Of a stretch of 33,368 nucleotides of DNA, positions 15,186 through 24,789 are shown piece after piece (the stretch's first letter is position 1; each line of letters opens with the position of its first letter). The notes under the pieces were generated by a model. The model was not told where the DNA came from. It searched no databases and saw nothing but the letters and a program-made list of their open reading frames with translations. Source of the DNA: Fusobacteriaceae bacterium (lineage in GTDB: Bacteria > Fusobacteriota > Fusobacteriia > Fusobacteriales > Fusobacteriaceae); the NCBI GenBank assembly GCA_031289425.1, contig JAITPM010000052.1, positions 1-33,368 of the forward strand, in the 5' to 3' direction. Position numbers and translations under genes: made by a program.

Positions 15186-16183
15186 AAACTTTTTTCTCCT
15201 GCTTGTGATTTCTGTACATATCCAATTTCAAAAGCATTTTCTCCCAATTCTTTCAATAGTTCCAATATAGAGTTTTTATCATTTTTATCTACTACAAGTA
15301 CAAATCCTACTCCCATATTAAATGTCCCGTACATTTCATCCTCATTTATATTCCCGGCCTTTTGTATATACTTAAATATTTCCGGAACCTCTATATTCTT
15401 TTTGAATACCACAGGTTGATGTCCTTCACTTATTGCTCTAGGCAAATTTTCCGGAAGTCCCCCTCCCGTAATGTGCGCCATTCCTTTTATTTTAAATTTT
15501 GATAAAACTTCCAGTACTGTTTTTACATATATTCTGGTAGGGGTAAGTAATACCTCACCTATTTTTTTACCATTAAAATCTGCATTAAAATCTTTTATTA
15601 TTTTTCTAATAAGAGAAAATCCATTGCTATGTGCACCAGAAGAAGCTATTCCTATGAGAATATCCCCCTCTCCTACATTGCTTCCATTGACTATATTCTC
15701 TCTCTCTACTACACCCACACAAAAACCGGCTATATCATAATCTCCATCTTTATAAAAGCCCGGCATTTCAGCAGTTTCTCCACCAACTAATGCACAACCT
15801 GCCTGATAGCATCCCTCTGCCACTCCAGACACAAGATCTGCCGCTTTTTCTGCCGAAAGTTTCCCACATGCCAGATAATCCAAGAAAAATATAGGTTTAG
15901 CTCCATGGCAAAGTACATCATTCACACACATTGCCACTGCGTCTATTCCCACAGTATTATATATATTGGTCTTGAAGGCTATCTCTAGTTTTGTTCCCAC
16001 TCCATCTGTACCGGATACCAATATGGGGTTTTTATAACCTTCCAACTGATACATTGCACCAAAACTTCCCAATCCATTCAGAACGTTTTTATTTAATGTT
16101 TTAGCAACCGCTTTTTTCATTAGTTCGACTGCTTTATAGCCTTCTTCTTTATTGACACCGGCCTCTTTATATGTAATTGACAT
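15173..16183 (-). CDS. purM: Phosphoribosylformylglycinamidine cyclo-ligase (AIR synthase)
   Basis: 336 residues: SGTDGVGTKLEIAFK, DAVAMCVNDVLCHGAKPIFFLDYLACG, GGETAEMPGFY and GMAHITGGGLPENLPR are family signatures. It closes the imidazole ring (FGAM to AIR) using ATP. AGGAGG lies before the ATG, nine bases after the purF stop; the 3' end overlaps purN by 13 bases. Confidence 0.97.
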   Translation of the reverse strand: MSITYKEAGVNKEEGYKAVELMKKAVAKTLNKNVLNGLGSFGAMYQLEGYKNPILVSGTDGVGTKLEIAFKTNIYNTVGIDAVAMCVNDVLCHGAKPIFFLDYLACGKLSAEKAADLVSGVAEGCYQAGCALVGGETAEMPGFYKDGDYDIAGFCVGVVERENIVNGSNVGEGDILIGIASSGAHSNGFSLIRKIIKDFNADFNGKKIGEVLLTPTRIYVKTVLEVLSKFKIKGMAHITGGGLPENLPRAISEGHQPVVFKKNIEVPEIFKYIQKAGNINEDEMYGTFNMGVGFVLVVDKNDKNSILELLKELGENAFEIGYVQKSQAGEKSLCLK

Positions 16184-16192
16184 TCCACCCTC

Positions 16193-17590
16193 CTAAAATT
16201 CATTAGGTGTGCACATCGGATATTCTCCACAAAAGCACCCTGTACAATAAGCATTTTTTCCTATAGATTCTAACATGTTTTCAAGAGATAAGTAATCCAA
16301 TGTATCTGCATTTATCTCTTTTCTTATTTCCTCTATTGATAGTTGTGAAGCCATCAATTCATCTCGTCTTGCAGTATCTATTCCATAATAGCATGAAAAT
16401 CTAACCGGAGGGGATGCCAATCTAAAATGTACTTCTTTAGCTCCTGCGCCTCTGATTATTTCTACCAATTTTTTACTTGTAGTTCCTCTGACCAAAGAAT
16501 CATCTATGATTACGACTTTTTTCCCCTCCAAATTAACTTTTAAAGGATTTAATTTTACAGCAACTGCTTGCTCTCTCAACTCTTGACTCGGAGCTATGAA
16601 AGTTCTTCCTATGTATTTATTTTTTATAAGACCTATCCCATACGGGATTCCACTGGCCTCTGCATATCCTATGGCTGCAGGGATTCCTGAATCAGGGACG
16701 CCTATTACTATGTCCGCATCGATTTTCATTTGTCTAGCCAGACGTCTTCCGGATTCTACACGAGATAAATATACGTTTATCCCATCTATTGTACTATCCG
16801 GTCTAGCAAAATATATATATTCGAATGAGCAAGGATTCATTGTATTGAGCTCAGAATAAACAACAGATTTTATACCGTTTTCATCTATAATAACCATTTC
16901 ACCAGCGCCCACATCTCTTATTACTTCTCCACCTATAGCATCAATGGCACAAGATTCGGATGCCAAATAATAATCCCCAAACTTACTCTTGCCTATGACT
17001 AATGGTCTTATTCCATATGGATCCCTGACCCCTATCAATTTGTTGTCAGCTAATACCACCAAAGCAAAGGCTCCTTTTATTGCACTTACAGAACTTCTTA
17101 TGGCTTCTTCGAAACCATTGGCTGCTTTTCTTGCTATTAATTTTATTATTACTTCAGAATCTATGGTAGTATGAAAAGAAGCCCCTCCATCTTCCAAAAG
17201 TTCTTTTATGATTTTACTATTTGTCAAATTTCCATTATGAGCAACAGCCACTTGACCAAGCTTAAATCTGTTTTCTAAAGGTTGTGCATTCTCGATTCTA
17301 CTTTCTCCGCTAGTCGAATATCTGACATGTCCGATAGCCGCATTACCGATAAGATTATTCAGGCTTTCTTTAGTAAATACATCTGCTGCGAGCCCCATAC
17401 CCTTATATGTCGATAGTTCTCCATCATTTGATACTGTTATTCCGGCACTTTCCTGTCCTCTGTGTTGTAGCGCATAGAGTGCATAATATGTTAACTCTCC
17501 TACTTCTTTTTTTCCGGCTGTATAGATTCCAAACACGCCGCATTCTTCTTCCATCTTATCTCTTTCATTAAGAAATAATGGTTCGTTCAT
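16193..17590 (-). CDS. purF: Amidophosphoribosyltransferase
   Basis: 465 residues. Sixteen residues precede the likely catalytic Cys17 (EEECGVFGIY), consistent with the processed propeptide of Bacillus-type PurF. The glutaminase part has GHVRYSTSG and VAHNGNLTN; the PRTase part has VIIDDSLVRGTTSKK. The C-terminal YCTGCFCGEYPMC matches the Cys set holding a 4Fe-4S cluster in the Bacillus enzyme, suggesting an oxygen-sensitive form. It commits PRPP to purine synthesis and is classically feedback-inhibited by nucleotides. The ATG is one base past the purC stop. Confidence 0.97.
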   Translation of the reverse strand: MNEPLFLNERDKMEEECGVFGIYTAGKKEVGELTYYALYALQHRGQESAGITVSNDGELSTYKGMGLAADVFTKESLNNLIGNAAIGHVRYSTSGESRIENAQPLENRFKLGQVAVAHNGNLTNSKIIKELLEDGGASFHTTIDSEVIIKLIARKAANGFEEAIRSSVSAIKGAFALVVLADNKLIGVRDPYGIRPLVIGKSKFGDYYLASESCAIDAIGGEVIRDVGAGEMVIIDENGIKSVVYSELNTMNPCSFEYIYFARPDSTIDGINVYLSRVESGRRLARQMKIDADIVIGVPDSGIPAAIGYAEASGIPYGIGLIKNKYIGRTFIAPSQELREQAVAVKLNPLKVNLEGKKVVIIDDSLVRGTTSKKLVEIIRGAGAKEVHFRLASPPVRFSCYYGIDTARRDELMASQLSIEEIRKEINADTLDYLSLENMLESIGKNAYCTGCFCGEYPMCTPNEF

Positions 17591-17591
17591 C

Positions 17592-18308
17592 CTAATCAGC
17601 CCCTAATCTATTCAATACTTCAATATACGCTTCTTCTATTCCACCCAAATCTCTTCGGAATCTATCTTTATCAAGTTTTTTACCTGTTTTCTTATCCCAA
17701 AGTCTACATGTATCAGGTGTTATTTCATCAGCAAGTAATATTTCTCCATTAGCATTTTTTCCAAATTCTATTTTGAAATCTACCAACACAATTCCGATTT
17801 TATCGAATGTACTTTTTAAAATTTCATTTATCTTTGATGTTAATTCGTATATAGTCTTCAATTCATCATAAGTAGCTAATTTCAATGCTACTGCATGGTG
17901 ATCATTAATAAGTGGATCTCCATATTCATCGTTTTTGTAACATATTTCGAATATGACATTTGTCGGGATTGTTCCCTCTTCTATTCCCACTCTTTTGGCC
18001 ATAGACCCTGCGATTATATTTCTCACGATTACTTCGAGAGGAAATATTTTTACTCTTTGGCATAATTGATCTCTATCGTTTAATTTTTTTACCAGATGCG
18101 TCTTTATTCCATTTTTAGCGAGCATTTGGAATAATAATGTTGTTATTGTATTATTCATTATTCCTTTATCTTTTATTGTTCCTTTTTTTGCTCCGTTCCC
18201 TGCTGTTGCATCATCTTTATAATGTATAATTACCAAATTTTCGTCTGTTGTTGTATAGACTTGTTTTGCCTTTCCTTCATAAATAAATTCTTTTTTTTCA
18301 ACTTCCAT
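17592..18308 (-). CDS. purC: SAICAR synthetase
   Basis: 238 residues of the short bacterial type: [54 protein letters not shown] and [15 protein letters not shown]. It joins aspartate to CAIR with ATP. AAGGAG precedes the ATG. It is followed by purF with a one-base gap. The next enzyme (PurB) is not in the window. Confidence 0.97.
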   Translation of the reverse strand: MEVEKKEFIYEGKAKQVYTTTDENLVIIHYKDDATAGNGAKKGTIKDKGIMNNTITTLLFQMLAKNGIKTHLVKKLNDRDQLCQRVKIFPLEVIVRNIIAGSMAKRVGIEEGTIPTNVIFEICYKNDEYGDPLINDHHAVALKLATYDELKTIYELTSKINEILKSTFDKIGIVLVDFKIEFGKNANGEILLADEITPDTCRLWDKKTGKKLDKDRFRRDLGGIEEAYIEVLNRLGAD

Positions 18309-18367
18309 TTTTATACTCCTTCTAAAGTTTATATTTTATATATGGTGCAATATGTTTAATTAAAAAA

Positions 18368-18853
18368 CTAAAGGCCAAAATCAACAAAATTTTCATTTTC
18401 TTTGAGAAATTTTTCTTTCATCTCCCGCCTGTACTTGTGTAATTTTTCTTTGAGTTCAGGATATTTTACTGCTAATATCTGCACAGCCAGCATTCCGGCA
18501 TTATAAGAATTATTCACTCCTACAGTCGCAACCGGAATTGATTTGGGCATCTGTACTATCGATAAAAGAGAATCCATCCCTTCAAATGCTGCATTGATAG
18601 GAATTCCTATGACCGGTATTATTGTTTTGGAGGCAATGACTCCCGGCAAATGTGCTGCGAGGCCAGCTCCTGCGATTATTACTTCGTAATTATTCGCCTC
18701 AAGTTCTACCAATATTTCTTCCAGTTTTTCAGGAACTCTGTGAGCTGATAATATATATCCTTGATAATCAATACCAAATTCATTCAAACAAACAGCTGCA
18801 CCTTTTATTTTTTCAGTATCTGACTTACTTCCAAAAATTATTGCTACTTTCAT
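18368..18853 (-). CDS. purE: N5-CAIR mutase / AIR carboxylase catalytic subunit, class I type
   Basis: 161 residues: IFGSKSDTEKIKGA, LSAHRVPEKL, AGAGLAAHLPGVIAS, PVIGIPINAAFEGMDSLLSIVQMP and VGVNNSYNAGMLAVQIL. SAHR and AAHLPG are the class I pattern, which normally works with PurK, rather than the SAHK/GRSN pattern of class II. No purK lies in this operon, so either it is elsewhere or AIR is carboxylated without it in a CO2-rich niche. GGAGGGG precedes the ATG. Confidence 0.96.
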   Translation of the reverse strand: MKVAIIFGSKSDTEKIKGAAVCLNEFGIDYQGYILSAHRVPEKLEEILVELEANNYEVIIAGAGLAAHLPGVIASKTIIPVIGIPINAAFEGMDSLLSIVQMPKSIPVATVGVNNSYNAGMLAVQILAVKYPELKEKLHKYRREMKEKFLKENENFVDFGL

Positions 18854-18903
18854 TTCCCCTCCGGATTTAATTTTTATAAGAATACATATTATAAGTAATT
18901 AGG

Positions 18904-21900
18904 TTAGTCATCAGATTCCATGAAGTATTTAATACCATTTTTAAATATATTTTGATCTTTATTTCCACAAATGTTCTTATACAAATTATTACCTGCTCTC
19001 TCACTATGTCCCATTTTACCTAATATCTTACCATCCAAAGACAATATTCCCTCTACTGCAAATGTCGATCCGTTGGGATTATACTTGTATTCATTGGTTA
19101 TATTTCCTTGCAAATCTACATATTGAGTGGCTATTTGTCCATTCTTATACAGTTCTTCTATGACTTGCTCACTTGCGAAAAATCTACCTTCTCCATGTGA
19201 TATAGGAATATCGAATTCTGTACCTACAGGAATATCCAGAAACCATGGGGAATTATTCGATACTACCTTAGTTTTTACCATTTGAGATACATGCCTACCT
19301 ATTTTATTAAACGTTATCGTAGGTGAATCATAGGTCACTCTGTCGATTACCCCATATGGTAATAATCCAGATTTTATGAGAGCTTGGAATCCATTACATA
19401 TTCCTAATATCAATCCATCTCTTTTTAAAAGTCTCTTTACAGCACCGGCAATTTTTTTATTTGTGAGTACAGTTGCTATGAATTTACCGGAACCATCAGG
19501 TTCATCCCCTACACTAAATCCTCCGGGTAACATAAATATCTGAGAATTATCTATTTCTTTTGCCATTTTATCTATGGAATCATTTATATAACTTTGAGTT
19601 ATATTTCTAAATACCAGGATTTCACTTTGACCTCCATATTGATCAAACTTCCTCTTTACATCATATTCGCAATTCGTCCCTGGAAATGTAGCTATTAATA
19701 CTCTCGGTTTGGCAACTTTATTCTTGCAAATAAATATATTAGTATTTTCATAGAGAGTTGTCGGAGTTGTTTTTATTTTTTCTTCAGTCGTATAAGGAAA
19801 AACAGGATGTAATTTAGATAACCATATATTTTCTCCATTTTTCATATCAATTGTTGTATCTCCAACTACAATGCTATATTCTGCTTGTGTTTTACCTATC
19901 AATTTTATATTATTACCTGTTAACTCATATTTTGATTCCACTATAAAAGAGCCATAATTAACTTCAAAAAATTTATCTCCTATATCAATAAGTTTTGCTC
20001 CTATTTGATTCCCAAAAGTCATCTTTGATAGCGCTTCTGCTATTCCTCCAACTTTTAATGTAATCGCAGAAATAATCTTTTTATTTTTTATGTTCTCGTT
20101 TATAAATTCAAAATTTTCTTTTAGTTCGTCAAAATTCGGCATATTATCAGGTCTTTTATTATGTTCTACTAAGTATATATTATTCCCTGCATTTTTAAAT
20201 TCAGGTGATATTACATCCCTTGCATCTACAGTCACTACACCAAAAGATATCAATGTAGGAGGAACATGAATATCATTAAAAGTCCCACTCATAGAATCTT
20301 TTCCACCAATTGACGGAATCCCAAATTCTCTCTGAGCCTCTATGGAACCAAGCAAGGCCGCAAAAGGTTTCCCCCAATTTTGAGGATTATTTCCAAGTTT
20401 TTTAAAATATTCCTGGAAGGAAAGTCTCGTTTTTTTATAGTCGCCACCTATAGCTACCAATTTACTCACATTTTCCACTATTGCATAGGCTGCTCCATGA
20501 TATGGAGACCAAGAACTGATTTTGGGATTATATCCCCAAGTTATTGCAGAACAAGTATTTGTTTCACCATCCAAAAGAGGCAATTTTTGTATACTTACAT
20601 CTGTAGGAGTCATTTGATATTTTCCACCAAATGGCATAAGTACTGTACTTGCTCCTATGGTACTATCGAACATATCCATCAAGCCTTTTTGTGATGCTAT
20701 GTTTAAATCTTCCAACATCGAATACCATTTTTCTCTCAAATCTCTTCTATCATAAGAGAATTCATTAAATATTTTCGAAGAATCCGATTTTATATCTTCT
20801 ACTTCTACATCTGTCTCCTGAGGAACTCCATTTGTATCCAGAAAATTTCTCGATATATCTACTATGTTTTTATTTTTAAATTTTAAGACAAGTCTATTGT
20901 TATCCGTAACTTTAGCCACTACAGTAGCGAGTAAGTTTTCACTGTTTGCATATTCTATAAATTTTTCTTTATCTTTTTCTTCTACTAAAACGGCCATTCT
21001 TTCTTGAGATTCTGAAATAGCCAGTTCTGTTCCGCTTAAGCCTTTATATTTTGTTGGAATCACATCTAGGTCTATTTCGAGTCCTTGTGCCAACTCACCG
21101 ATCGCTACAGATACTCCACCTGCACCAAAATCATTACATTTTTTTATGAGTCTTGTTACTTCTTTGTTTCTAAATAATCTTTGGATTTTTCTTTCTTCCG
21201 GAGCATTTCCTTTTTGTACTTCTGCCCCACATAATCTCAAGGAATCTCCTGTATGTTCTTTGGATGAGCCGGTTGCTCCACCGCATCCGTCTCTGCCTGT
21301 TTTTCCTCCGATCAATATAACCACATCATTGGCCTTTGGCTTATCTCTCCTTATCCAATCCGCCGGCGCTGCCCCTACGACTGCACCTACTTCCATTCTC
21401 TTTGCCTTATACCCATCATGATAGATTTCAGTCACATGACAAGTAGTCAGCCCTATTTGATTGCCGTACGATGAATATCCTCTGGCAGCTCCGGTTGTGA
21501 TTTTTCTTTGGGGTAATTTACCCTCCAATGTATCGGATATTTTTTCCAAAGGATTTCCTGAGCCTGTTACCCTTATAGCTTGATACACATAGGCTCTTCC
21601 TGATAATGGGTCCCTGATTGCTCCACCTAGGCAGGTAGATGCTCCTCCGAATGGTTCTATTTCCGTAGGATGATTATGTGTCTCATTTTTAAACATAAGT
21701 AACCATTTTTCTATTTTGCCATCCACATCCACGTCTACATATATCGAACAAGCATTTATTTCGTCGGAAATTTCCAAGTCATCAAGCAACCCTTTTTTTC
21801 GCATTTCTTTTCCGGAAATTGTTCCCATATCCATAAGAGATATCTTTTTATCTTTTATCTTATCTTCATATGTGAATGTCCTGCTCTCTATATATTTGTC

Positions 21901-22650
21901 GAAAGTTTTTTGCAATATGTTTCCAAATTCTCCCACAGGAAATTTTATATTTTTGATAGTCGTTAAAAATGTAGTATGCCTACAGTGATCCGACCAATAT
22001 GTATCCAACACCTTGATCTCTGTTTCAGTTGGATTTCTTTTCTCTTCTACCTTAAAATATTTTTGTACAAAGGCCAAGTCTTCATATGTCATAGCAAGAC
22101 CTTGATTATTTCTAAATTCTTCTAATTTATCTTTGTCATAAGCTATAAATCCTTCTATTATTTGTACTTCTTGAGAATTTTCCCCCTCTTCAATTTCAAG
22201 TTTTGACAGGTTTTTTTCTCGTTTTTCTATTGGATTAATGTAATATTTTTTTATTTTATCCAATTCCTCATTAGAGATTTTTCCCATTAATAATATCAAT
22301 TCACCACTGGTAATGACTACATCTTCGTTTTTATTAGAAATTAAATTGAGACATTGCATAGCAGAATCTGCTCTTTGGTCGAATTGTCCTGGAATATATT
22401 CGACTGCAAAATATTTATTTTCTCCATAAAAAGATATGTTTTCTACCACGTTATCTGTCACTATTTCGCTAAATATTCCTCTTATTGCAGCATTTTTTTC
22501 AGAAGAGGTAATACCGAATACATCATAGAAATTAAATATTCTGAGATCCTTTAGGCCCGGAAGACCAAAGCTCTCTTTTAATTGAGTTTTCAATCTTTTA
22601 GCATCCAAATCAAACCCATTTTTTTTCTCAACAAATATACGGCAATTCAA
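18904..22650 (-). CDS. purL: Single-chain FGAM synthase with glutaminase domain (clostridial clade)
   Basis: 1248 residues. Synthase core motifs include TYWSDHCRHTTF, KNETHNHPTEIEPFGGASTC, GGKTGRDGCGGATGSS and GGKDSMSGTFND. The C-terminal glutaminase domain has FPGTNCEYDVKRKF, GGFSVGDEP, nucleophile GICNGFQ (about Cys1084) and SHGEGRF. This is the long fused form seen in clostridia and relatives, replacing PurS-PurQ-PurL. It converts FGAR to FGAM with glutamine and ATP. The start is TTG (22648-22650) with AAGGAGG five bases upstream. It lies 10 bases after the fhs stop. Confidence 0.96.
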   Translation of the reverse strand: MNCRIFVEKKNGFDLDAKRLKTQLKESFGLPGLKDLRIFNFYDVFGITSSEKNAAIRGIFSEIVTDNVVENISFYGENKYFAVEYIPGQFDQRADSAMQCLNLISNKNEDVVITSGELILLMGKISNEELDKIKKYYINPIEKREKNLSKLEIEEGENSQEVQIIEGFIAYDKDKLEEFRNNQGLAMTYEDLAFVQKYFKVEEKRNPTETEIKVLDTYWSDHCRHTTFLTTIKNIKFPVGEFGNILQKTFDKYIESRTFTYEDKIKDKKISLMDMGTISGKEMRKKGLLDDLEISDEINACSIYVDVDVDGKIEKWLLMFKNETHNHPTEIEPFGGASTCLGGAIRDPLSGRAYVYQAIRVTGSGNPLEKISDTLEGKLPQRKITTGAARGYSSYGNQIGLTTCHVTEIYHDGYKAKRMEVGAVVGAAPADWIRRDKPKANDVVILIGGKTGRDGCGGATGSSKEHTGDSLRLCGAEVQKGNAPEERKIQRLFRNKEVTRLIKKCNDFGAGGVSVAIGELAQGLEIDLDVIPTKYKGLSGTELAISESQERMAVLVEEKDKEKFIEYANSENLLATVVAKVTDNNRLVLKFKNKNIVDISRNFLDTNGVPQETDVEVEDIKSDSSKIFNEFSYDRRDLREKWYSMLEDLNIASQKGLMDMFDSTIGASTVLMPFGGKYQMTPTDVSIQKLPLLDGETNTCSAITWGYNPKISSWSPYHGAAYAIVENVSKLVAIGGDYKKTRLSFQEYFKKLGNNPQNWGKPFAALLGSIEAQREFGIPSIGGKDSMSGTFNDIHVPPTLISFGVVTVDARDVISPEFKNAGNNIYLVEHNKRPDNMPNFDELKENFEFINENIKNKKIISAITLKVGGIAEALSKMTFGNQIGAKLIDIGDKFFEVNYGSFIVESKYELTGNNIKLIGKTQAEYSIVVGDTTIDMKNGENIWLSKLHPVFPYTTEEKIKTTPTTLYENTNIFICKNKVAKPRVLIATFPGTNCEYDVKRKFDQYGGQSEILVFRNITQSYINDSIDKMAKEIDNSQIFMLPGGFSVGDEPDGSGKFIATVLTNKKIAGAVKRLLKRDGLILGICNGFQALIKSGLLPYGVIDRVTYDSPTITFNKIGRHVSQMVKTKVVSNNSPWFLDIPVGTEFDIPISHGEGRFFASEQVIEELYKNGQIATQYVDLQGNITNEYKYNPNGSTFAVEGILSLDGKILGKMGHSERAGNNLYKNICGNKDQNIFKNGIKYFMESDD

Positions 22651-22660
22651 TTTTTCCTCC

Positions 22661-24325
22661 TTAAAACAATCCAGAGATTACTCCATTTTCATCAATATCA
22701 ATCAGTTCTGCTGCAGGTTTTTTAGGTAATCCCGGCATATCAATAATATCTCCTGCCATCGCAACTATAAACCCAGCCCCGGATGCAATCCTTATTTCAT
22801 TTATAACCACCGTAAACCCTCTCGGTCTTCCCAATAATGAAGCTTTATCCGATAGAGATTTTTGTGTCTTTGATATACATACCGGCAAATCACTATATTT
22901 TAATTCATCTATTGTAGCCAACATTTTTTTACTGCCGGATGAAAATTCTACTCCATCTGCTCCATAAATTTCCTTAACGATTCTTTCGATTTTATCCTTT
23001 ATAGACATTTCCAATGGATATAGAGGTTTATAGTTATCCTTACCGCTTTCTAGCGCTTTCAATACCTCTTTAGCGAGAGCAATACCTCCCTCTCCGCCTT
23101 TTGCCCATACCTCACATAAAGCAACCGGTACACCTATTTTTTTACAATAATCATCTATAAACTTTAATTCTTTTTCTGTATCTGATACGAATCTGTTGAT
23201 GGCTACTACCACAGGTAATCCATATTTCTTCATATTTTCAATATGTTTTTCTAGATTTTCAATTCCTTTAGAAAGCCCATCTAGATTTTCTACTGATAAT
23301 TCTTTTACCCCACCGTGATGTTTCAATGCCCTTACTGTAGCTACCAATACCACGCAATTAGGTGTTATTCCCGCCTTTCTACATTTTATATCCAAGAATT
23401 TTTCAGCTCCCAGATCTGCTGCAAATCCGGCCTCTGTCACAGCATAATCAGATGTTTTCAGAGCCAATTTTGTAGCTAATATAGAATTGCATCCATGAGC
23501 AATATTTGCAAAAGGACCTCCATGAATAAAGGCCGGCGTATTTTCCAATGTTTGTACTAAATTTGGTTTTATTGCTTCTTTTAAAAGTGCCGCTGCAGCT
23601 CCTTCTATTTTTAAATCTCCAACTTTAAGCGGTTTCCCGTCTTTTGAATATCCAAATATAATATTTTTTATCATTTCTTTCAAATTCGAAATAGAATTTG
23701 CTAAGCATAAAATAGCCATTATTTCTGACGCAACTGTTATTTGAAAATTGCTTTCTCTAGGTATTCCGTTAGCTTTACCTCCGAGACCAATGATAACATT
23801 CCTTAGAGCCCTGTCGTTCATATCTACGACCCTTTTCCAAGTAATTTTGGTAATATCAATATTCAATTCATTTCCGGAATTTATATGATTATCAATGCAA
23901 GCAGCTATCAGGTTGTGAGTTACTCCAATGGCATGTAAATCCCCTGTAAAATGCAAATTTATATCTTCCATCGGCACAACTTGTGAATATCCGCCTCCTG
24001 TAGCTCCTCCCTTTATTCCGAATACAGGCCCCAAAGAAGGTTCTCTCAATGCTGCCACAGATAATTTTCCCAGTTTATTTAAGCCTTGTGCCAATCCAAC
24101 AGTAACCGTCGATTTCCCTTCTCCGGCAGGAGTCGGTGTGATAGCAGTTACCAAAATTAATTTACCATCTTTTTTATCTTTTAATTTTTTTAAAACATCT
24201 AAATTGACCTTTGCTTTATACTTTCCATATTGTTCCAAGTCGTTAGGGTCAATTCCTATTTTTTTAGCAATTTCCTCTACATTTACCATCTTACATTCTT
24301 GTGCAATTTGAATATCACTTTTCAT
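22661..24325 (-). CDS. fhs: Formate-tetrahydrofolate ligase
   Basis: 554 residues, full family length. The nucleotide loop [19 protein letters not shown] is followed by [60 protein letters not shown] and [12 protein letters not shown]. It makes 10-formyl-THF from formate, THF and ATP. As first enzyme gene of the purine operon it supplies the formyl donor for PurN and PurH, which fits an anaerobe that produces formate. GGAGGG precedes the ATG. It is preceded by a hairpin, a 47-residue ORF and a purine riboswitch. Confidence 0.97.
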   Translation of the reverse strand: MKSDIQIAQECKMVNVEEIAKKIGIDPNDLEQYGKYKAKVNLDVLKKLKDKKDGKLILVTAITPTPAGEGKSTVTVGLAQGLNKLGKLSVAALREPSLGPVFGIKGGATGGGYSQVVPMEDINLHFTGDLHAIGVTHNLIAACIDNHINSGNELNIDITKITWKRVVDMNDRALRNVIIGLGGKANGIPRESNFQITVASEIMAILCLANSISNLKEMIKNIIFGYSKDGKPLKVGDLKIEGAAAALLKEAIKPNLVQTLENTPAFIHGGPFANIAHGCNSILATKLALKTSDYAVTEAGFAADLGAEKFLDIKCRKAGITPNCVVLVATVRALKHHGGVKELSVENLDGLSKGIENLEKHIENMKKYGLPVVVAINRFVSDTEKELKFIDDYCKKIGVPVALCEVWAKGGEGGIALAKEVLKALESGKDNYKPLYPLEMSIKDKIERIVKEIYGADGVEFSSGSKKMLATIDELKYSDLPVCISKTQKSLSDKASLLGRPRGFTVVINEIRIASGAGFIVAMAGDIIDMPGLPKKPAAELIDIDENGVISGLF

Positions 24326-24361
24326 TATTATTATTTCCCTCCATATATTTATAATTTAAAA

Positions 24362-24403
24362 GGCCTAAGTTTACTCTAACTTAATAAAGTATACACTTAG
24401 ACC
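24362..24403 (-). terminator. Hairpin before fhs, possible attenuator
   Basis: On the minus strand GGTCTAAGT pairs with ACTTAGGCC (nine pairs, one T-G) with a smaller ACTT-TATT-AAGT hairpin inside, followed by TTTTAAATT. The stop codon of the small ORF lies in its left arm, so a ribosome ending there would melt it. The T-run is only four long, so it may be a leaky terminator or a processing/stability hairpin. Confidence 0.5.
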
Positions 24404-24540
24404 ATGTTTTTTACGTTTAATACACAAACTAAATTTTTATTTACTTCGTTTATCCAGACTACATTCTTATTAACTTTATATTTTTTCATATTTTTTTTAT
24501 TGTCCATACAAATACCGATTTTGAAATCTATTGATAGCAT
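24397..24540 (-). CDS. 47-residue small ORF in the riboswitch leader
   Basis: Starts at ATG 24540 with GGAGG eight bases upstream and ends at TAA 24397-24399 within the arm of the next hairpin. The product starts MLSIDFKIGICMDNKKNMKK and continues YKVNKNVVWINEVNKNLVCV, ending LNVKNMV: basic, two Cys, with beta-prone alternating hydrophobics. I do not recognise it; the YKVNKNVVWINE segment faintly recalls the first strands of PqqD-like domains, which I do not claim. Its place between the riboswitch and fhs suggests a regulated small protein or a leader peptide whose translation affects the hairpin. Confidence 0.55.
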   Translation of the reverse strand: MLSIDFKIGICMDNKKNMKKYKVNKNVVWINEVNKNLVCVLNVKNMV

Positions 24541-24581
24541 CTAAATAACCTCCAGAAGAATTCCCTTTTTTAATTACTAAA

Positions 24582-24632
24582 AGTGAAATAATAAAAATAT
24601 GTACTGGATAGTCACCACATATTGTTTTCACT
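24582..24632 (-). promoter_or_regulatory. Hairpin overlapping riboswitch P1: candidate expression platform
   Basis: On the minus strand AGTGAAA pairs with TTTCACT, with inner AATATG and CATATT pairing, followed by TTTTAG. Its 5' arm shares AGT with the 3' side of riboswitch helix P1, so the two cannot both form fully. It may be the alternative fold used when ligand is absent. The T-run is weak, so I do not call it a terminator. Confidence 0.45.
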
Positions 24633-24694
24633 CATAGTAGTTAATTTAAGGTTAACTGTAGAAACTTCTGTCCATATTACAGAAATATACAAGT
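24630..24694 (-). ncRNA. Purine riboswitch aptamer, guanine class
   Basis: The minus-strand 65-base element has every part of the purine aptamer: P1 ACTTGTA/TATGAGT, J1/2 TATT, P2 TCTGT/ACAGA, L2 AATATGG, J2/3 AGTTTCTAC, P3 AGTTAA/TTAACT, L3 CCTTAAA and J3/1 AC. The L2, L3 and J2/3 sequences match the xpt-type core almost base for base. The specificity base in J3/1 is C, which pairs with guanine or hypoxanthine (U would mark adenine). It starts about ten bases after the transcription start and heads the fhs-pur operon, so guanine should lower expression. Confidence 0.93.
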
Positions 24695-24711
24695 TTTTTT
24701 AATTTACTTAA

Positions 24712-24740
24712 AGATTATCACAAATGATAGCTTTTGTCAA
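24712..24740 (-). promoter_or_regulatory. Sigma70-type promoter of the purine operon
   Basis: TTGACA (24735-24740), 17 bases, then TAATCT (24712-24717) on the minus strand. Expected start is near 24704, just before the riboswitch aptamer. Perfect -35 and ideal spacing. Confidence 0.85.
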
Positions 24741-24789
24741 TGAAAAACACTTTTTTGTAAATGATGATTTTACTCATAACAAAATTTTA

